In this document: positions 25,927-34,040 of the stretch, one piece after another
How the letters are laid out: each line of letters starts with the position of its first letter
How positions within the stretch are numbered: position 1 is the stretch's first letter
Assembly: GCA_030456445.1 (NCBI GenBank)
Contig: JAKDNM010000007.1
Coordinates: forward strand, 1-60,516
DNA from: Hyphomicrobiales bacterium
Lineage (GTDB): Bacteria; Pseudomonadota; Alphaproteobacteria; Rhizobiales; Rhizobiaceae
Length of the DNA stretch: 60,516 nucleotides
Direction of reading: 5' to 3'
Program-made: the position numbers and the translations under genes
Notes under the pieces: model-generated
What the model was told of the DNA's origin: nothing
What the model saw: only the letters and a program-made list of their open reading frames with translations
The model's database searches: none

Positions 25927-27104
25927 CGGCGGTGCCCGGCGGCTTCGAGCTTATAGGCATAGAGATGCATCAATCCAGCGGCCAGAAGGCTGATGATCAG
26001 GTAGACGGACGTGACGATCGTAAGGGATTCGATCGCCTGCCCGGTCTGGGTCAGAACCGTCTTTCCGATGATCAGCATCACGTCGGGAAACGCGATCGCC
26101 GAAACAATCGCCGTCTGCTTGATCATGTTCACGTACTGGTTCGTCAGCGGCGGGATGATGACGCGTATCGCCTGAGGGAAGATGACAAGCCTCGAGATGG
26201 CCGAACCGCGCAATCCGAGCGCCTGTCCGGCTTCTGTCTGGCCGCGGTCGACGCCCTGTATGGCGCCCCGAAGCAGTTCTGCGATGAATGCCGACGCGTA
26301 GGTGCACATCGCCAGGACAACAGCCATCAACTCGGGAATGGACTGGGCTCCGCCCCTGATCCCCAAACCGGCGCGAACCGGCAGGTCCCATCTTGTTGCC
26401 GCCAAGGCGATGACCGTCGCGAAAAGCGCCAGCCCAAGCAGAAGCGACAAGTCTATACGAGCGAAATTCGACGTAGGGTTCTGCTTTCGCAAGCGTCTTG
26501 AGGCGATCATCGGGATCACGGCGAACAAGCAAGCTGCGATCCAGCCCGACCAGGCCAGTTCGGGCCAAGGGACGAACAGCCCGCGATTGTTCAAAAAGGC
26601 GGCCTCATCGAGGACGAGTCCGTTTCGCACGCTCGGGAGAGCTGCGAAGACCGCGAAATACCAGAAAAGGAGGTGAAGGAGGATGGGCGTATTGCGAAAC
26701 AGGCCAATATATCCCGCTGCCAGTCCCGACGCCAATGGGCTCTTTGACAGACGGAATGAAACCACGGCGAACGCAAGCAAGGTGCCGAACAACATGCCGG
26801 CAAGAGCAAGAAACAGCGTGTTCGTGATCCCGACGAACACGGCCATCCACAACGGGCTGGCCGACGTGAAGGGCAGAAGCGAAAACGCGACGTCGAAACC
26901 GGCAGGACGCGATAGAAAGGCAAAACCGGTGGTGATGCCCCTGGCATTGAGATTGGCCGTGGTGACAGAAACGACATACCAGCCTCCGCCAACCACGATC
27001 AGTACCAGGGCGATCTGGATGAATACGCCGGCCAGATCGCCTTTCGAGAACGTACGACGTACCCAGCCGACCTTGGGCAAAGGAGCGTCTGGGTGCGCGT
27101 ACAT
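25923..27104 (-). CDS. Polar amino-acid ABC transporter permease, AapQ type
   Basis: This 393-residue permease has GITTGFAFLSRPAGFDVAFSL near 75-95, the AapQ hallmark. GYIGLFRNTPILLHLLFWYF follows, and the core reads TYASAFIAELLRGAIQGVDRGQTEA. It is the second gene of the operon, 42 bp after the solute-binding protein. It forms the channel with the AapM-type protein. The family imports broad-range L-amino acids in rhizobia; here the ligand may be specific to the chorismate cluster (inference). Confidence 0.88.
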   Translation of the reverse strand: MYAHPDAPLPKVGWVRRTFSKGDLAGVFIQIALVLIVVGGGWYVVSVTTANLNARGITTGFAFLSRPAGFDVAFSLLPFTSASPLWMAVFVGITNTLFLALAGMLFGTLLAFAVVSFRLSKSPLASGLAAGYIGLFRNTPILLHLLFWYFAVFAALPSVRNGLVLDEAAFLNNRGLFVPWPELAWSGWIAACLFAVIPMIASRRLRKQNPTSNFARIDLSLLLGLALFATVIALAATRWDLPVRAGLGIRGGAQSIPELMAVVLAMCTYASAFIAELLRGAIQGVDRGQTEAGQALGLRGSAISRLVIFPQAIRVIIPPLTNQYVNMIKQTAIVSAIAFPDVMLIIGKTVLTQTGQAIESLTIVTSVYLIISLLAAGLMHLYAYKLEAAGHRR

Positions 27105-27146
27105 TTTATCCGCCAGAATTCACGATGCTTATCGGGACGACCGGGC

Positions 27147-28175
27147 TTACTGGAACGACGGAGCGATCATGGCACCGCCATTCTTCCAAAGCGCATTGAG
27201 GGTCTTTTCCCTCGGGATGCTGACCTTTGCGCCGGAGCCGAGGTTCCGGTCGTAGATCTCACCATAATTGCCGACACTCTTGATGATCTGGTAGCCCCAA
27301 TCATTGGGCAGGCCCAGCATTTTGCCGAAGTCTCCTTCGACGCCAAGCATGCGCCGGACTTCGGCCGGCGCGTTGGCGTCCGCCTTCATCTCATCCACGT
27401 TCTTCGACGTAACGCCGAATTCCTCGGCGCCGATGAGCACGTAGCCGGTCCAGCGCACGATATCACCCCAGTTGTTATCGCCGTGACGGACGGTCGGACC
27501 GTTCAGCGACTTGGAGATCGTGTCGTCGAGGACGACGAAATTGTCGGGATTAGCCAGAGACGACCGATAGGCAAAAAGCGTCGAGCGATCCGACGAGAAG
27601 ACGTCGCAGCGTCCGCTTTCGAAGGCGGCAAGTGCCTGATCGCGGGCGTCGAACACGACCGGCTTATACGTCATGCCGTTCGACTTGAAATAGTCGGCTA
27701 CGATCACTTCGGTCGAAAGCCCCGTCTGCGTGCAGACGTTCGCTCCATCCAGATCCTTGGCTGACTTGACGCCGAGGGACTTTGGAACCATCAGGGCATG
27801 GCCGTCGTAGAACAGGATGATCGGGAAATCCAGGCCAAGGCTCGTGTCGCGCGAGAACGTATCTGTCACCTCTCGAGAGAGGATATCGACCTGACCCGAC
27901 TGCAATTGGGGGAATCGGGCCGAAGGGGTCGCAGGAAGGAACTTGACCTTCCCGGCGTCACCGAGCACAGCGGCGGCAACCGCGTGACAGAAGTCGATGT
28001 CAAAGCCTGTGTATTTTCCTGTCGAGTCTGGCGAGAAGAATCCGGGGAAATTCTCCCCGACACCGCAAAGCAACTCCCCTCGTGCTTTCACGGCTGCAAG
28101 CGTCTCTTGCGCCTGAGCCCCATAACTCCATGAGACCAGCGTCCCCAGGACGGCAGCCAACACACCATAGCGCAT
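27147..28175 (-). CDS. Polar amino-acid ABC transporter substrate-binding protein, AapJ type
   Basis: This 342-residue periplasmic protein has a Sec signal peptide (MRYGVLAAVLGTLVSWSYGA, cleavage after AQA). The SBP family 3 core reads LAAVKARGELLCGVGENFPG, GKYTGFDIDFCHAVAAAVLG and QSGQVDILSREVTDTFSRD, with GDNNWGDIVRWTGYVLI in the C-terminal lobe. ATG at 28175 follows GAGGAGAAAT; the open frame to 28235 has no such site. It is the first gene of an operon with two permeases and the TrpE-TrpG fusion, divergent from the FAD oxidoreductase. Confidence 0.9.
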   Translation of the reverse strand: MRYGVLAAVLGTLVSWSYGAQAQETLAAVKARGELLCGVGENFPGFFSPDSTGKYTGFDIDFCHAVAAAVLGDAGKVKFLPATPSARFPQLQSGQVDILSREVTDTFSRDTSLGLDFPIILFYDGHALMVPKSLGVKSAKDLDGANVCTQTGLSTEVIVADYFKSNGMTYKPVVFDARDQALAAFESGRCDVFSSDRSTLFAYRSSLANPDNFVVLDDTISKSLNGPTVRHGDNNWGDIVRWTGYVLIGAEEFGVTSKNVDEMKADANAPAEVRRMLGVEGDFGKMLGLPNDWGYQIIKSVGNYGEIYDRNLGSGAKVSIPREKTLNALWKNGGAMIAPSFQ

Positions 28176-28483
28176 ATAAATTTCTCCTCTTCGGTCGGCA
28201 GGGCACAGGGTGTGCCTGACTACGCACCAGACCATTTACGTGGGATTCCGTCACGATCGAAAACGGTGACGGAATATGTCATGAGAGCATAAACCGCGAT
28301 CGTAATTCAAGGAGTTACGCGTCTGCTCGCCGATATCGGGGTGATCTTTTCCAGCGCTTATAGCCTGACGACAACTCGTACCATCGAATTGGAGTTCGCC
28401 GACCGTCGCCCGGTGATGCAAAAAAAACGGGAATGTGTCGTGCGGTCCCAACGACTGGAAAACGGCGAACGGCAGAGGTCGAA

Positions 28484-29758
28484 ATGGGTGTACCAACATC
28501 AACCTTCGAATGCGACGTAGCTATTGTAGGGGCCGGCTCGGCCGGTGTTGCCGCGGCTATCGGCGCGTCAAGGACGGGTGCGAGGGTGATCCTTGTCGAG
28601 CGCTATGGCTTTGCCGGCGGCGCGGCGACGACCTCATCGGTTCTTGCCTATTGCGGCCTGTTCGTGAATACGGCGAATGCCAGGCGCGTGGTCGGCGGGG
28701 TTGCTACAGAGGTTCTTGCCGCCTTGGAAAAGCTGGGCGTCGACACCGCGCCAATCCGACTCAGGTCGACCGGAAACTGGATCGTGCCATTGAATCCGGA
28801 AGCTCTGAAGGTCGCCCTCGACCGTACCGTGACGATCAGCGACATCCAGATGTTTTACCACGCGACGCTTTGCGGTGTGACCGTTGCCCGTGACATGGTG
28901 GCGGCGATCGACATTTGTGGCGACTTCGGTGTGGCGAGGATCAAGGCGCGCGCCTTCATCGATGCTTCAGGTGAGGGCAATCTTTGGCATTTGGCAGGGC
29001 ATCAGAGGCGGGGCTCCCAGCAACCCCTCCAGCCCGCCTCCCTGCCTATACGCGTTGGCGGAGTGGGCACCGGCTGGCAGAAAAATCGCGACGCTTTCAG
29101 AATCGCATCGGAAATCTACAACGCCCAGGATCCGACAATCAGAGCCCGCTCCAACGGCGGCGTCGTTCTTGAAATTCCGAGCAGTTCCGAAGTCTGGTGG
29201 ATGGCCCTGGATCTTGATGCCGATCCAACGGATGCCGTCAGTTTCGGTCGGACGGAAGTTGCCGCACGCGATGCTTCCTGGCGCCTTGTTTGCGCTCTCC
29301 GGAAAGCGGGAGGGGCATTTGGCGATGCCTACGTCGCTTTGACCGGGCCGCGGATCGGAGTCAGGGAGTCGCGCAGACCTGTCACCGTTCGTCAGATTCA
29401 GGCGGAGGAAATTGTGACCGGCGCTATCCCTGACGGCGCGATCGCCCTGGGAGGCTGGCCGATGGAAATCCATTACTCACCTGGGGTTCAAGAATACATC
29501 GCAGTGGGGGGCAAGGGCTTTTTCGGGATTCCGATGGATGCCCTGCGCGTGGCAGGAATCTCGAATCTGCTGGTCGCAGGACGCCTCATCGGAGCCGATA
29601 CCAAGGCTTTCGGCTCCATTCGTGTGATGGGCACTGCTTTTGCCACGGGGCAAGCCGCAGGGGTCTATGCTGCCCACATGGTGGCTTCCCCAGATGCAGT
29701 CCGGTTCGCAGACGTGAGAAGGTCGCTGGAAGCACAGGGCGCCATTGTGGATTTGTAG
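28484..29758 (+). CDS. FAD-dependent oxidoreductase (FAD_oxidored, PF12831 type)
   Basis: This 424-residue flavoprotein has an N-terminal dinucleotide-binding motif VAIVGAGSAGVAAA followed by LVERYGFAGGAATTS. A second FAD-contacting segment reads DASGEGNLWHLAG. The C-terminal part has GKGFFGIPMDAL, SNLLVAGRLIGADTKAFGSIR and MGTAFATGQAAGVYA, as in this family. The ATG at 28484 follows AGAGGTC; the frame is open from 28433. It is divergent from the amino-acid importer and converges on LysR. The substrate is unknown; its place beside chorismate enzymes suggests oxidation of a cyclic carboxylate or amine (inference). Confidence 0.85.
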   Translation: MGVPTSTFECDVAIVGAGSAGVAAAIGASRTGARVILVERYGFAGGAATTSSVLAYCGLFVNTANARRVVGGVATEVLAALEKLGVDTAPIRLRSTGNWIVPLNPEALKVALDRTVTISDIQMFYHATLCGVTVARDMVAAIDICGDFGVARIKARAFIDASGEGNLWHLAGHQRRGSQQPLQPASLPIRVGGVGTGWQKNRDAFRIASEIYNAQDPTIRARSNGGVVLEIPSSSEVWWMALDLDADPTDAVSFGRTEVAARDASWRLVCALRKAGGAFGDAYVALTGPRIGVRESRRPVTVRQIQAEEIVTGAIPDGAIALGGWPMEIHYSPGVQEYIAVGGKGFFGIPMDALRVAGISNLLVAGRLIGADTKAFGSIRVMGTAFATGQAAGVYAAHMVASPDAVRFADVRRSLEAQGAIVDL

Positions 29759-29764
29759 GCAAAC

Positions 29765-30748
29765 CTACAACCCGTCTTTATCCCGAAACCGGTTCTCACT
29801 TTCGGGAGATATGCTGTGGCCATCGGGTTTCTGCCCGCTTTGCAGGAATCCCGCGCGCTCGCCCTCGACCTCAGCGCGCACCGCCTCCTTCAGAAGCTGG
29901 CCGAAGGAGGAAAGCCCTCGCTCAGCGTGGGTATGCACGAAAACACTCATCTTCGGCGCGTCCGGCAACCTTTGTATGGTGAGTCCCGCACGCTCGAAGC
30001 TTGCCGCGGTGAAGCTGTCGACAAACGTAAAACCCAGTCCTACCTGCACCATCTGGCAGGCCGTCTCGGCGAAGCGGACGATCGTGGTAGGGTCGTAAAC
30101 AATACCGCGGGCGGCGAGGTAATCCGATATTGCACGGCCGTGCGGCGTCGTTGACTCGAACCCGATCAGATTTCCGCGCATCAGTTTAGCCAGGTCGGAA
30201 ATCATGTCTGGCTCAGGCGCGGAACCGCTCGTTCCGGGCAGCACCACCACGATCTCGCCGGATCCCAGCACTTGCGTCGAAATCGATGGGTGATCCTGCT
30301 TGAAAACGCCTATTACCATCTCTCCTTCGCTGAAGAGCAGATAGTCATTCACCTGATTGACCGACAAGGTGTCCAGCCGCATGACAAGCTTCGGATAGCG
30401 TTTGCGAAGATTTCGCATGGCAATCGGAACAATTTGAGCGGCCAGGCTTGGAGACGATCCGATACGAAGAATCATGCCATCGCCGGATGACATCCTCTTG
30501 ATGGAGGCCTGAAGTTTTTTAATATTACTAAATATACTTGATACTTCTCCGTAGATCATTATGGAATTATAGGTCGGCTGGAGCCTTCCCTTTGATCTCT
30601 CAAAAAGAGGTAATTTTGCCTGATCCTCGAGATGCCTCAGGACGCGGCTCACGACAGGCTGCGATACGTTCAGCATTCTTGCCGCCCCGATAACCGATCC
30701 CGTCTCCATTACGGCGTTGAAGACTTCGATTTGTCGAAGCGTAAACAT
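29765..30748 (-). CDS. LysR-family transcriptional regulator
   Basis: This 327-residue protein has an N-terminal HTH (FTLRQIEVFNAVMETGSVIGAARMLNVSQPVVSRVLRHLE) and a LysR effector domain (LRIGSSPSLAAQIVPIAM...GSGEIVVVLPGTSG). It resembles the NocR/OccR opine and amino-acid group. A GTG lies just before the ATG. It is divergent from the chorismate-binding enzyme at 30859 and convergent with the FAD oxidoreductase, so it probably controls this cluster with the amino-acid-like ligand as effector. Confidence 0.9.
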   Translation of the reverse strand: MFTLRQIEVFNAVMETGSVIGAARMLNVSQPVVSRVLRHLEDQAKLPLFERSKGRLQPTYNSIMIYGEVSSIFSNIKKLQASIKRMSSGDGMILRIGSSPSLAAQIVPIAMRNLRKRYPKLVMRLDTLSVNQVNDYLLFSEGEMVIGVFKQDHPSISTQVLGSGEIVVVLPGTSGSAPEPDMISDLAKLMRGNLIGFESTTPHGRAISDYLAARGIVYDPTTIVRFAETACQMVQVGLGFTFVDSFTAASFERAGLTIQRLPDAPKMSVFVHTHAERGLSSFGQLLKEAVRAEVEGERAGFLQSGQKPDGHSISPESENRFRDKDGL

Positions 30749-30858
30749 CACAGCGGGTCTTTCAATGTCCTGAGGGCATACGGTAGGGAGTAGACGGTCG
30801 TTGTCAACGCAGAGGCCTGATCCTACAGGTTCCTGGCATCAGAATTTGGGGTATCTAC

Positions 30859-32172
30859 GTGGTCTCTCCGCAATTCACCTTCATCACGAAGGAATTTTCC
30901 CTGGATGCCAGCATGCTGGCAGGGCTGTGCCGAGGTGCACTGACAAGCAGCAGTTTTTGCATGCAGCGTTCCGCCGGCGCCGGCTCCGATGCCGAATTCA
31001 CCTATTACGGCCTGGATATCGAGCCCGTCGATCAGTCCGGCGCCTCGCACTACGTGGGTGGCTCGCTTGATCTTTCCGGCCTTCCTCGAAACGCCCCGTT
31101 TGCAGGCGGCGTCTTCGTCTATCTGCCCTATGAGTTCGACGGGAAGCGACCAGGTTCCGGCACCATTTTCTGGCTCGTCACGACTCTCCTGACTATCGAT
31201 CATCGGTCGAACAAAGCCATTATGGTCCATCTGGCCTCAGGAAACCCTGACAAGGACGCGGAGCGTAAACGGCTGGCCGACCGGTTGAGCGCCATCGGTC
31301 GCTTGCAGGTCGACGGCGCCCCCCGCACGGAGACGATAGACGACGATTGGCATGCCGACGTATCCGCCGCTGACTATTCCAACTCGGTAGGCAAGATTCA
31401 GGACGCTATCGCCCGTGCCGAAATCTCCCAGGCGATCCTGTCGATCGGCTTCTCGAAATCGACTTCGACAACCGTAACGCAGGTATTCGAAGCATTGCGC
31501 AAAAAGCGACCGTCCCCGCACGTCTTCATGATCAAGTCCGATGAGCTTTCGCTCGTTGGGGCCTCTCCGGCCATGCACTTGTTGAAGCGGAACGATACCA
31601 TAGTGATTGAGACGGATGCCGGGACCCGTCAGATCGGCAAGACCGCCGAGGAGACCGAAGCCCTCCGAAACGAACTGCTGAACTCGTCCAAGGACCGAGA
31701 GGAGCAGAAGATGCTCGTGGACGAGACGTTCACGGATCTGCGGGCCATTGCCGTGGATTCCCGCGTTTCAACGCCTGTCGAGCTTGAAGTCCGGCAATTG
31801 GGAAACGTGATGCATCTATTCACGGTCCTGGAGGCGAAATGCCCGAAAAATTTGGGCCCGATCGATGCCATCGTGTCCTGCCTGCCTGCCGCGGCGGTAA
31901 CCGGGAGGCCAAAGAAAGCTGCAATGGCCGCGATCCGCTCCGTGGAACGGGTCAAGCGCGGCCCATATGGAGGTGTCGTTGGTCTGGTCGGATTCGATGG
32001 ATCGGTCGATTCCGCCATCATTCTCCGGTCGGCTTGGCTGAAGGACGGCTCGATATCGATGCGCTGTGGCGGCGGCATCACCCATGCTTCGGTGGCGGTC
32101 GACGAATACAACGAATGCCTGAACAAGGCTCGGGCAATAATGGATTCCGTCAGAGAAGCGGAAGGTGCTTGA
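30859..32172 (+). CDS. Divergent chorismate-binding enzyme (TrpE/PabB/isochorismate synthase family)
   Basis: This 437-residue protein has the chorismate-utilising fold in its C-terminal 270 residues. VGASPAMHLL, IETDAGTRQIGKTAEE, DREEQKMLVDETFTDLRAIA, GNVMHLF, AAAVTGRPKKAAMAAI, RGPYGGVVGLVGFDGSVDSA and YNECLNKARAIM are visible. Positions normally very conserved differ: ERYSHVMH reads VRQLGNVMH, the usual SGAPK is TGRPK, and GAGIVxDS is GGGITHAS. There is no amidotransferase domain. The start is GTG at 30859; the next ATG is 18 codons in. It is probably co-transcribed with the AroE-like gene. The product (anthranilate, aminodeoxychorismate, isochorismate or other) cannot be assigned from sequence. 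Confidence 0.8.
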   Translation: MVSPQFTFITKEFSLDASMLAGLCRGALTSSSFCMQRSAGAGSDAEFTYYGLDIEPVDQSGASHYVGGSLDLSGLPRNAPFAGGVFVYLPYEFDGKRPGSGTIFWLVTTLLTIDHRSNKAIMVHLASGNPDKDAERKRLADRLSAIGRLQVDGAPRTETIDDDWHADVSAADYSNSVGKIQDAIARAEISQAILSIGFSKSTSTTVTQVFEALRKKRPSPHVFMIKSDELSLVGASPAMHLLKRNDTIVIETDAGTRQIGKTAEETEALRNELLNSSKDREEQKMLVDETFTDLRAIAVDSRVSTPVELEVRQLGNVMHLFTVLEAKCPKNLGPIDAIVSCLPAAAVTGRPKKAAMAAIRSVERVKRGPYGGVVGLVGFDGSVDSAIILRSAWLKDGSISMRCGGGITHASVAVDEYNECLNKARAIMDSVREAEGA

Positions 32173-32343
32173 GCAAGCCGCCATGGAGTGGGAATTGAAA
32201 ACAGTTCCTGCTCCCCGGACACGGTCGTCACAAATCCGGAAAGTGCATCGGCAAGAAACTCGATCGGTTTTCGCCAGAACAATTCCACTTTTCGCCGGTT
32301 CGCAAAAACGCTTCATCGTTTGTTTTCACGCGAGGAAAACCCA

Positions 32344-33180
32344 GTGTCGGATATCAGTATATCGGGCGAAACCCACCTCAATTTCATCATCGGTGACCCG
32401 ATCGTTCAGGTTAAGTCGCCCTCCGGGCTAACCCAGGCATTCGCAGCCAAAGGGTTGAAAACGGTTGTCCTGCCCGTGCAGATCGGTACGGACAAGCTGA
32501 GCCCATTTCTGGAGTCCGTCACCCCTGTCGGCAATCTTGACGGAATCATCGTGACACTCCCGCACAAACTTGCGTGTGTTGCACACTGCACAACCATCAG
32601 CGATAGGGCGCGACATCTGCAGGCGGTCAACGTCATGCGGCGCAACCTTGATGGAAGCTGGCATGGCGACATGCTCGATGGAGTAGGCTTCGTTGAAGCG
32701 GCAAGGCGCACAGGCTTTGAACCTGTCGGGCAACGGGCACTGGTGGTCGGCGCGGGCGGTGCCGGATCAGCTATTGCGCTGGCGCTTCTGGAGGCTGGCG
32801 CTCGTGCCATCTCTGTGCATGACAGCGAACCTGGCAAGCGGGAAGCACTCATCGGCAAACTTCGTCGGATTTCTCCTAATATCGAAGTCGGCAGCAACGA
32901 TGCGACAGGCTTCGATGCGGTGGTGAACGCCACACCGGCCGGAATGAAGGGCTTTGTTGCCGATGCGGTCGACCTACGGAGTTTGTCACCCCATTCTTTT
33001 GTCGGATGTGCGGTTACCGACCCTGCGGTGACACCGCTCATTGCGCAGGCCCGCAAGATTGGCTGCACGACAATTACGGGCATAGAAATGTATGCGGCGC
33101 TTGAGAGCCGAATGCTTGAGTTTTTCCTGGAAGGCTTAGCCCCACCTCATTATCACAAGGTGGTGACTGCCACGAAGTGA
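32344..33180 (+). CDS. Shikimate/quinate dehydrogenase-like protein (AroE family)
   Basis: This 278-residue protein has the substrate domain GDPIVQVKSPSG (the usual GxPIxHSxSP is altered) and IIVTLPHK with catalytic Lys near 75. It also has AVN and DGVGF with Asp near 112. The Rossmann domain follows (LVVGAGGAGSAIALALLEAG, then VNATPAGM). The GTG start at 32344 follows GAGGAAA and gives the normal AroE length; the open frame to 32188 encodes an unrelated N-terminus. The first serine of the shikimate site is replaced, so the substrate may be quinate or another shikimate-like compound. It follows the chorismate-binding gene by 171 bp. Confidence 0.82.
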   Translation: MSDISISGETHLNFIIGDPIVQVKSPSGLTQAFAAKGLKTVVLPVQIGTDKLSPFLESVTPVGNLDGIIVTLPHKLACVAHCTTISDRARHLQAVNVMRRNLDGSWHGDMLDGVGFVEAARRTGFEPVGQRALVVGAGGAGSAIALALLEAGARAISVHDSEPGKREALIGKLRRISPNIEVGSNDATGFDAVVNATPAGMKGFVADAVDLRSLSPHSFVGCAVTDPAVTPLIAQARKIGCTTITGIEMYAALESRMLEFFLEGLAPPHYHKVVTATK

Positions 33181-33723
33181 CAGCTGTGGCTCGTCGAGGA
33201 AGAGCATGCCGAGTTCGGTGACCCGCGAGCGGGCGATCACCGTGCGCTAACGCATGGCGGATTGAAACTGTCCGTCGCCAGAACATTTGGCGTGGACCGC
33301 GGTGTAGATTAGCGGAGTTTGAGCCTCGCCTGGTGTTTGATGTTAGGCGGCGATCCGAGCGAGTGCTTTCTTTGTTAGCCAGGGGTCAATTCCCTGTTCC
33401 ATTTATTTGAAATCCCTGTTCTGAGGAGTAGGGAATTGCCGGACAACCAATTGATATTGCCCGCTAAAGCATCTCCAAGTCCAGCGGAGATCGTCAAAGC
33501 CAGCGAGGTTCCCTGCTATTTCCCTGTTTTCAGGGATTTCGTGATAGAGACTGGTTCGCCGGAGACTGCGCACACCGCCAAATTCTTTCGTTAAGTCATT
33601 GTTTTAACATACTTATCTGGATGATTATTAACTCATCCCCACTTTCTTCCCCAATGCACGGATCGGGTCCCATCTCCGAGCGACCGCCTGACTCGACCCA
33701 CCCGGGGTGTACCCCCATGTACT
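33181..33723. other. Intergenic debris with CCCTG repeats, no gene seen
   Basis: No credible coding region is visible. Between about 33388 and 33540 the motif TTCCCTG or ATCCCTG recurs four times on the plus strand. The last copy forms a perfect hairpin (TCCCTG-TTTT-CAGGGA, about 33521-33536). This has the look of a repetitive rhizobial element or a mobile-element edge rather than a gene. Confidence 0.4.
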
Positions 33724-33927
33724 TCAGCGGGTCCTTCCGATTGCCTGCCTACTAGTGGGTCGTACCGTCCGGCCGACCCGCTCCACGAGCGGGTGTCCGA
33801 GGTTCTGCTCGAGCTTGTGCAAGCGTTGCGCCAGCGCAGCCGGCGTAAGACCTGTCCTGCGCGCGGCTTCCGAGATGGAGCCGCAATCGGCAACGGCCAC
33901 GAAACTCTCGACAAAGCGGGTATCCAT
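33724..33927 (-). pseudogene. LysR regulator fragment (HTH only)
   Basis: The frame starts at an ATG and encodes a normal LysR DNA-binding domain: MDTRFVESFVAVADCGSISE, then AARRTGLTPAALAQRLHKLE and LVERVGRTVRPT. It breaks into unrelated sequence and stops at about residue 67, where an intact member continues for another 230 residues. It lies divergently upstream of the aminotransferase, the classic position of its regulator, so it is the remains of one. The break point is near 33740. Confidence 0.72.
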
Positions 33928-34040
33928 AATTTACCGTTTCTATCTTCTGAAGAAGTCAAAAGCCAGATTTTCCAGCTTCTCCGGTGCGGCTATCATCCCA
34001 CGGGACAACGATCCCGAAACCCGAGCGAGAGAGCCAGGCC

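Noticed and set aside
33388-33540. CRISPR-like array of CCCTG repeats
   Set aside because: The units are only 6-8 bases, irregularly spaced, with no constant spacer length and no cas genes nearby.
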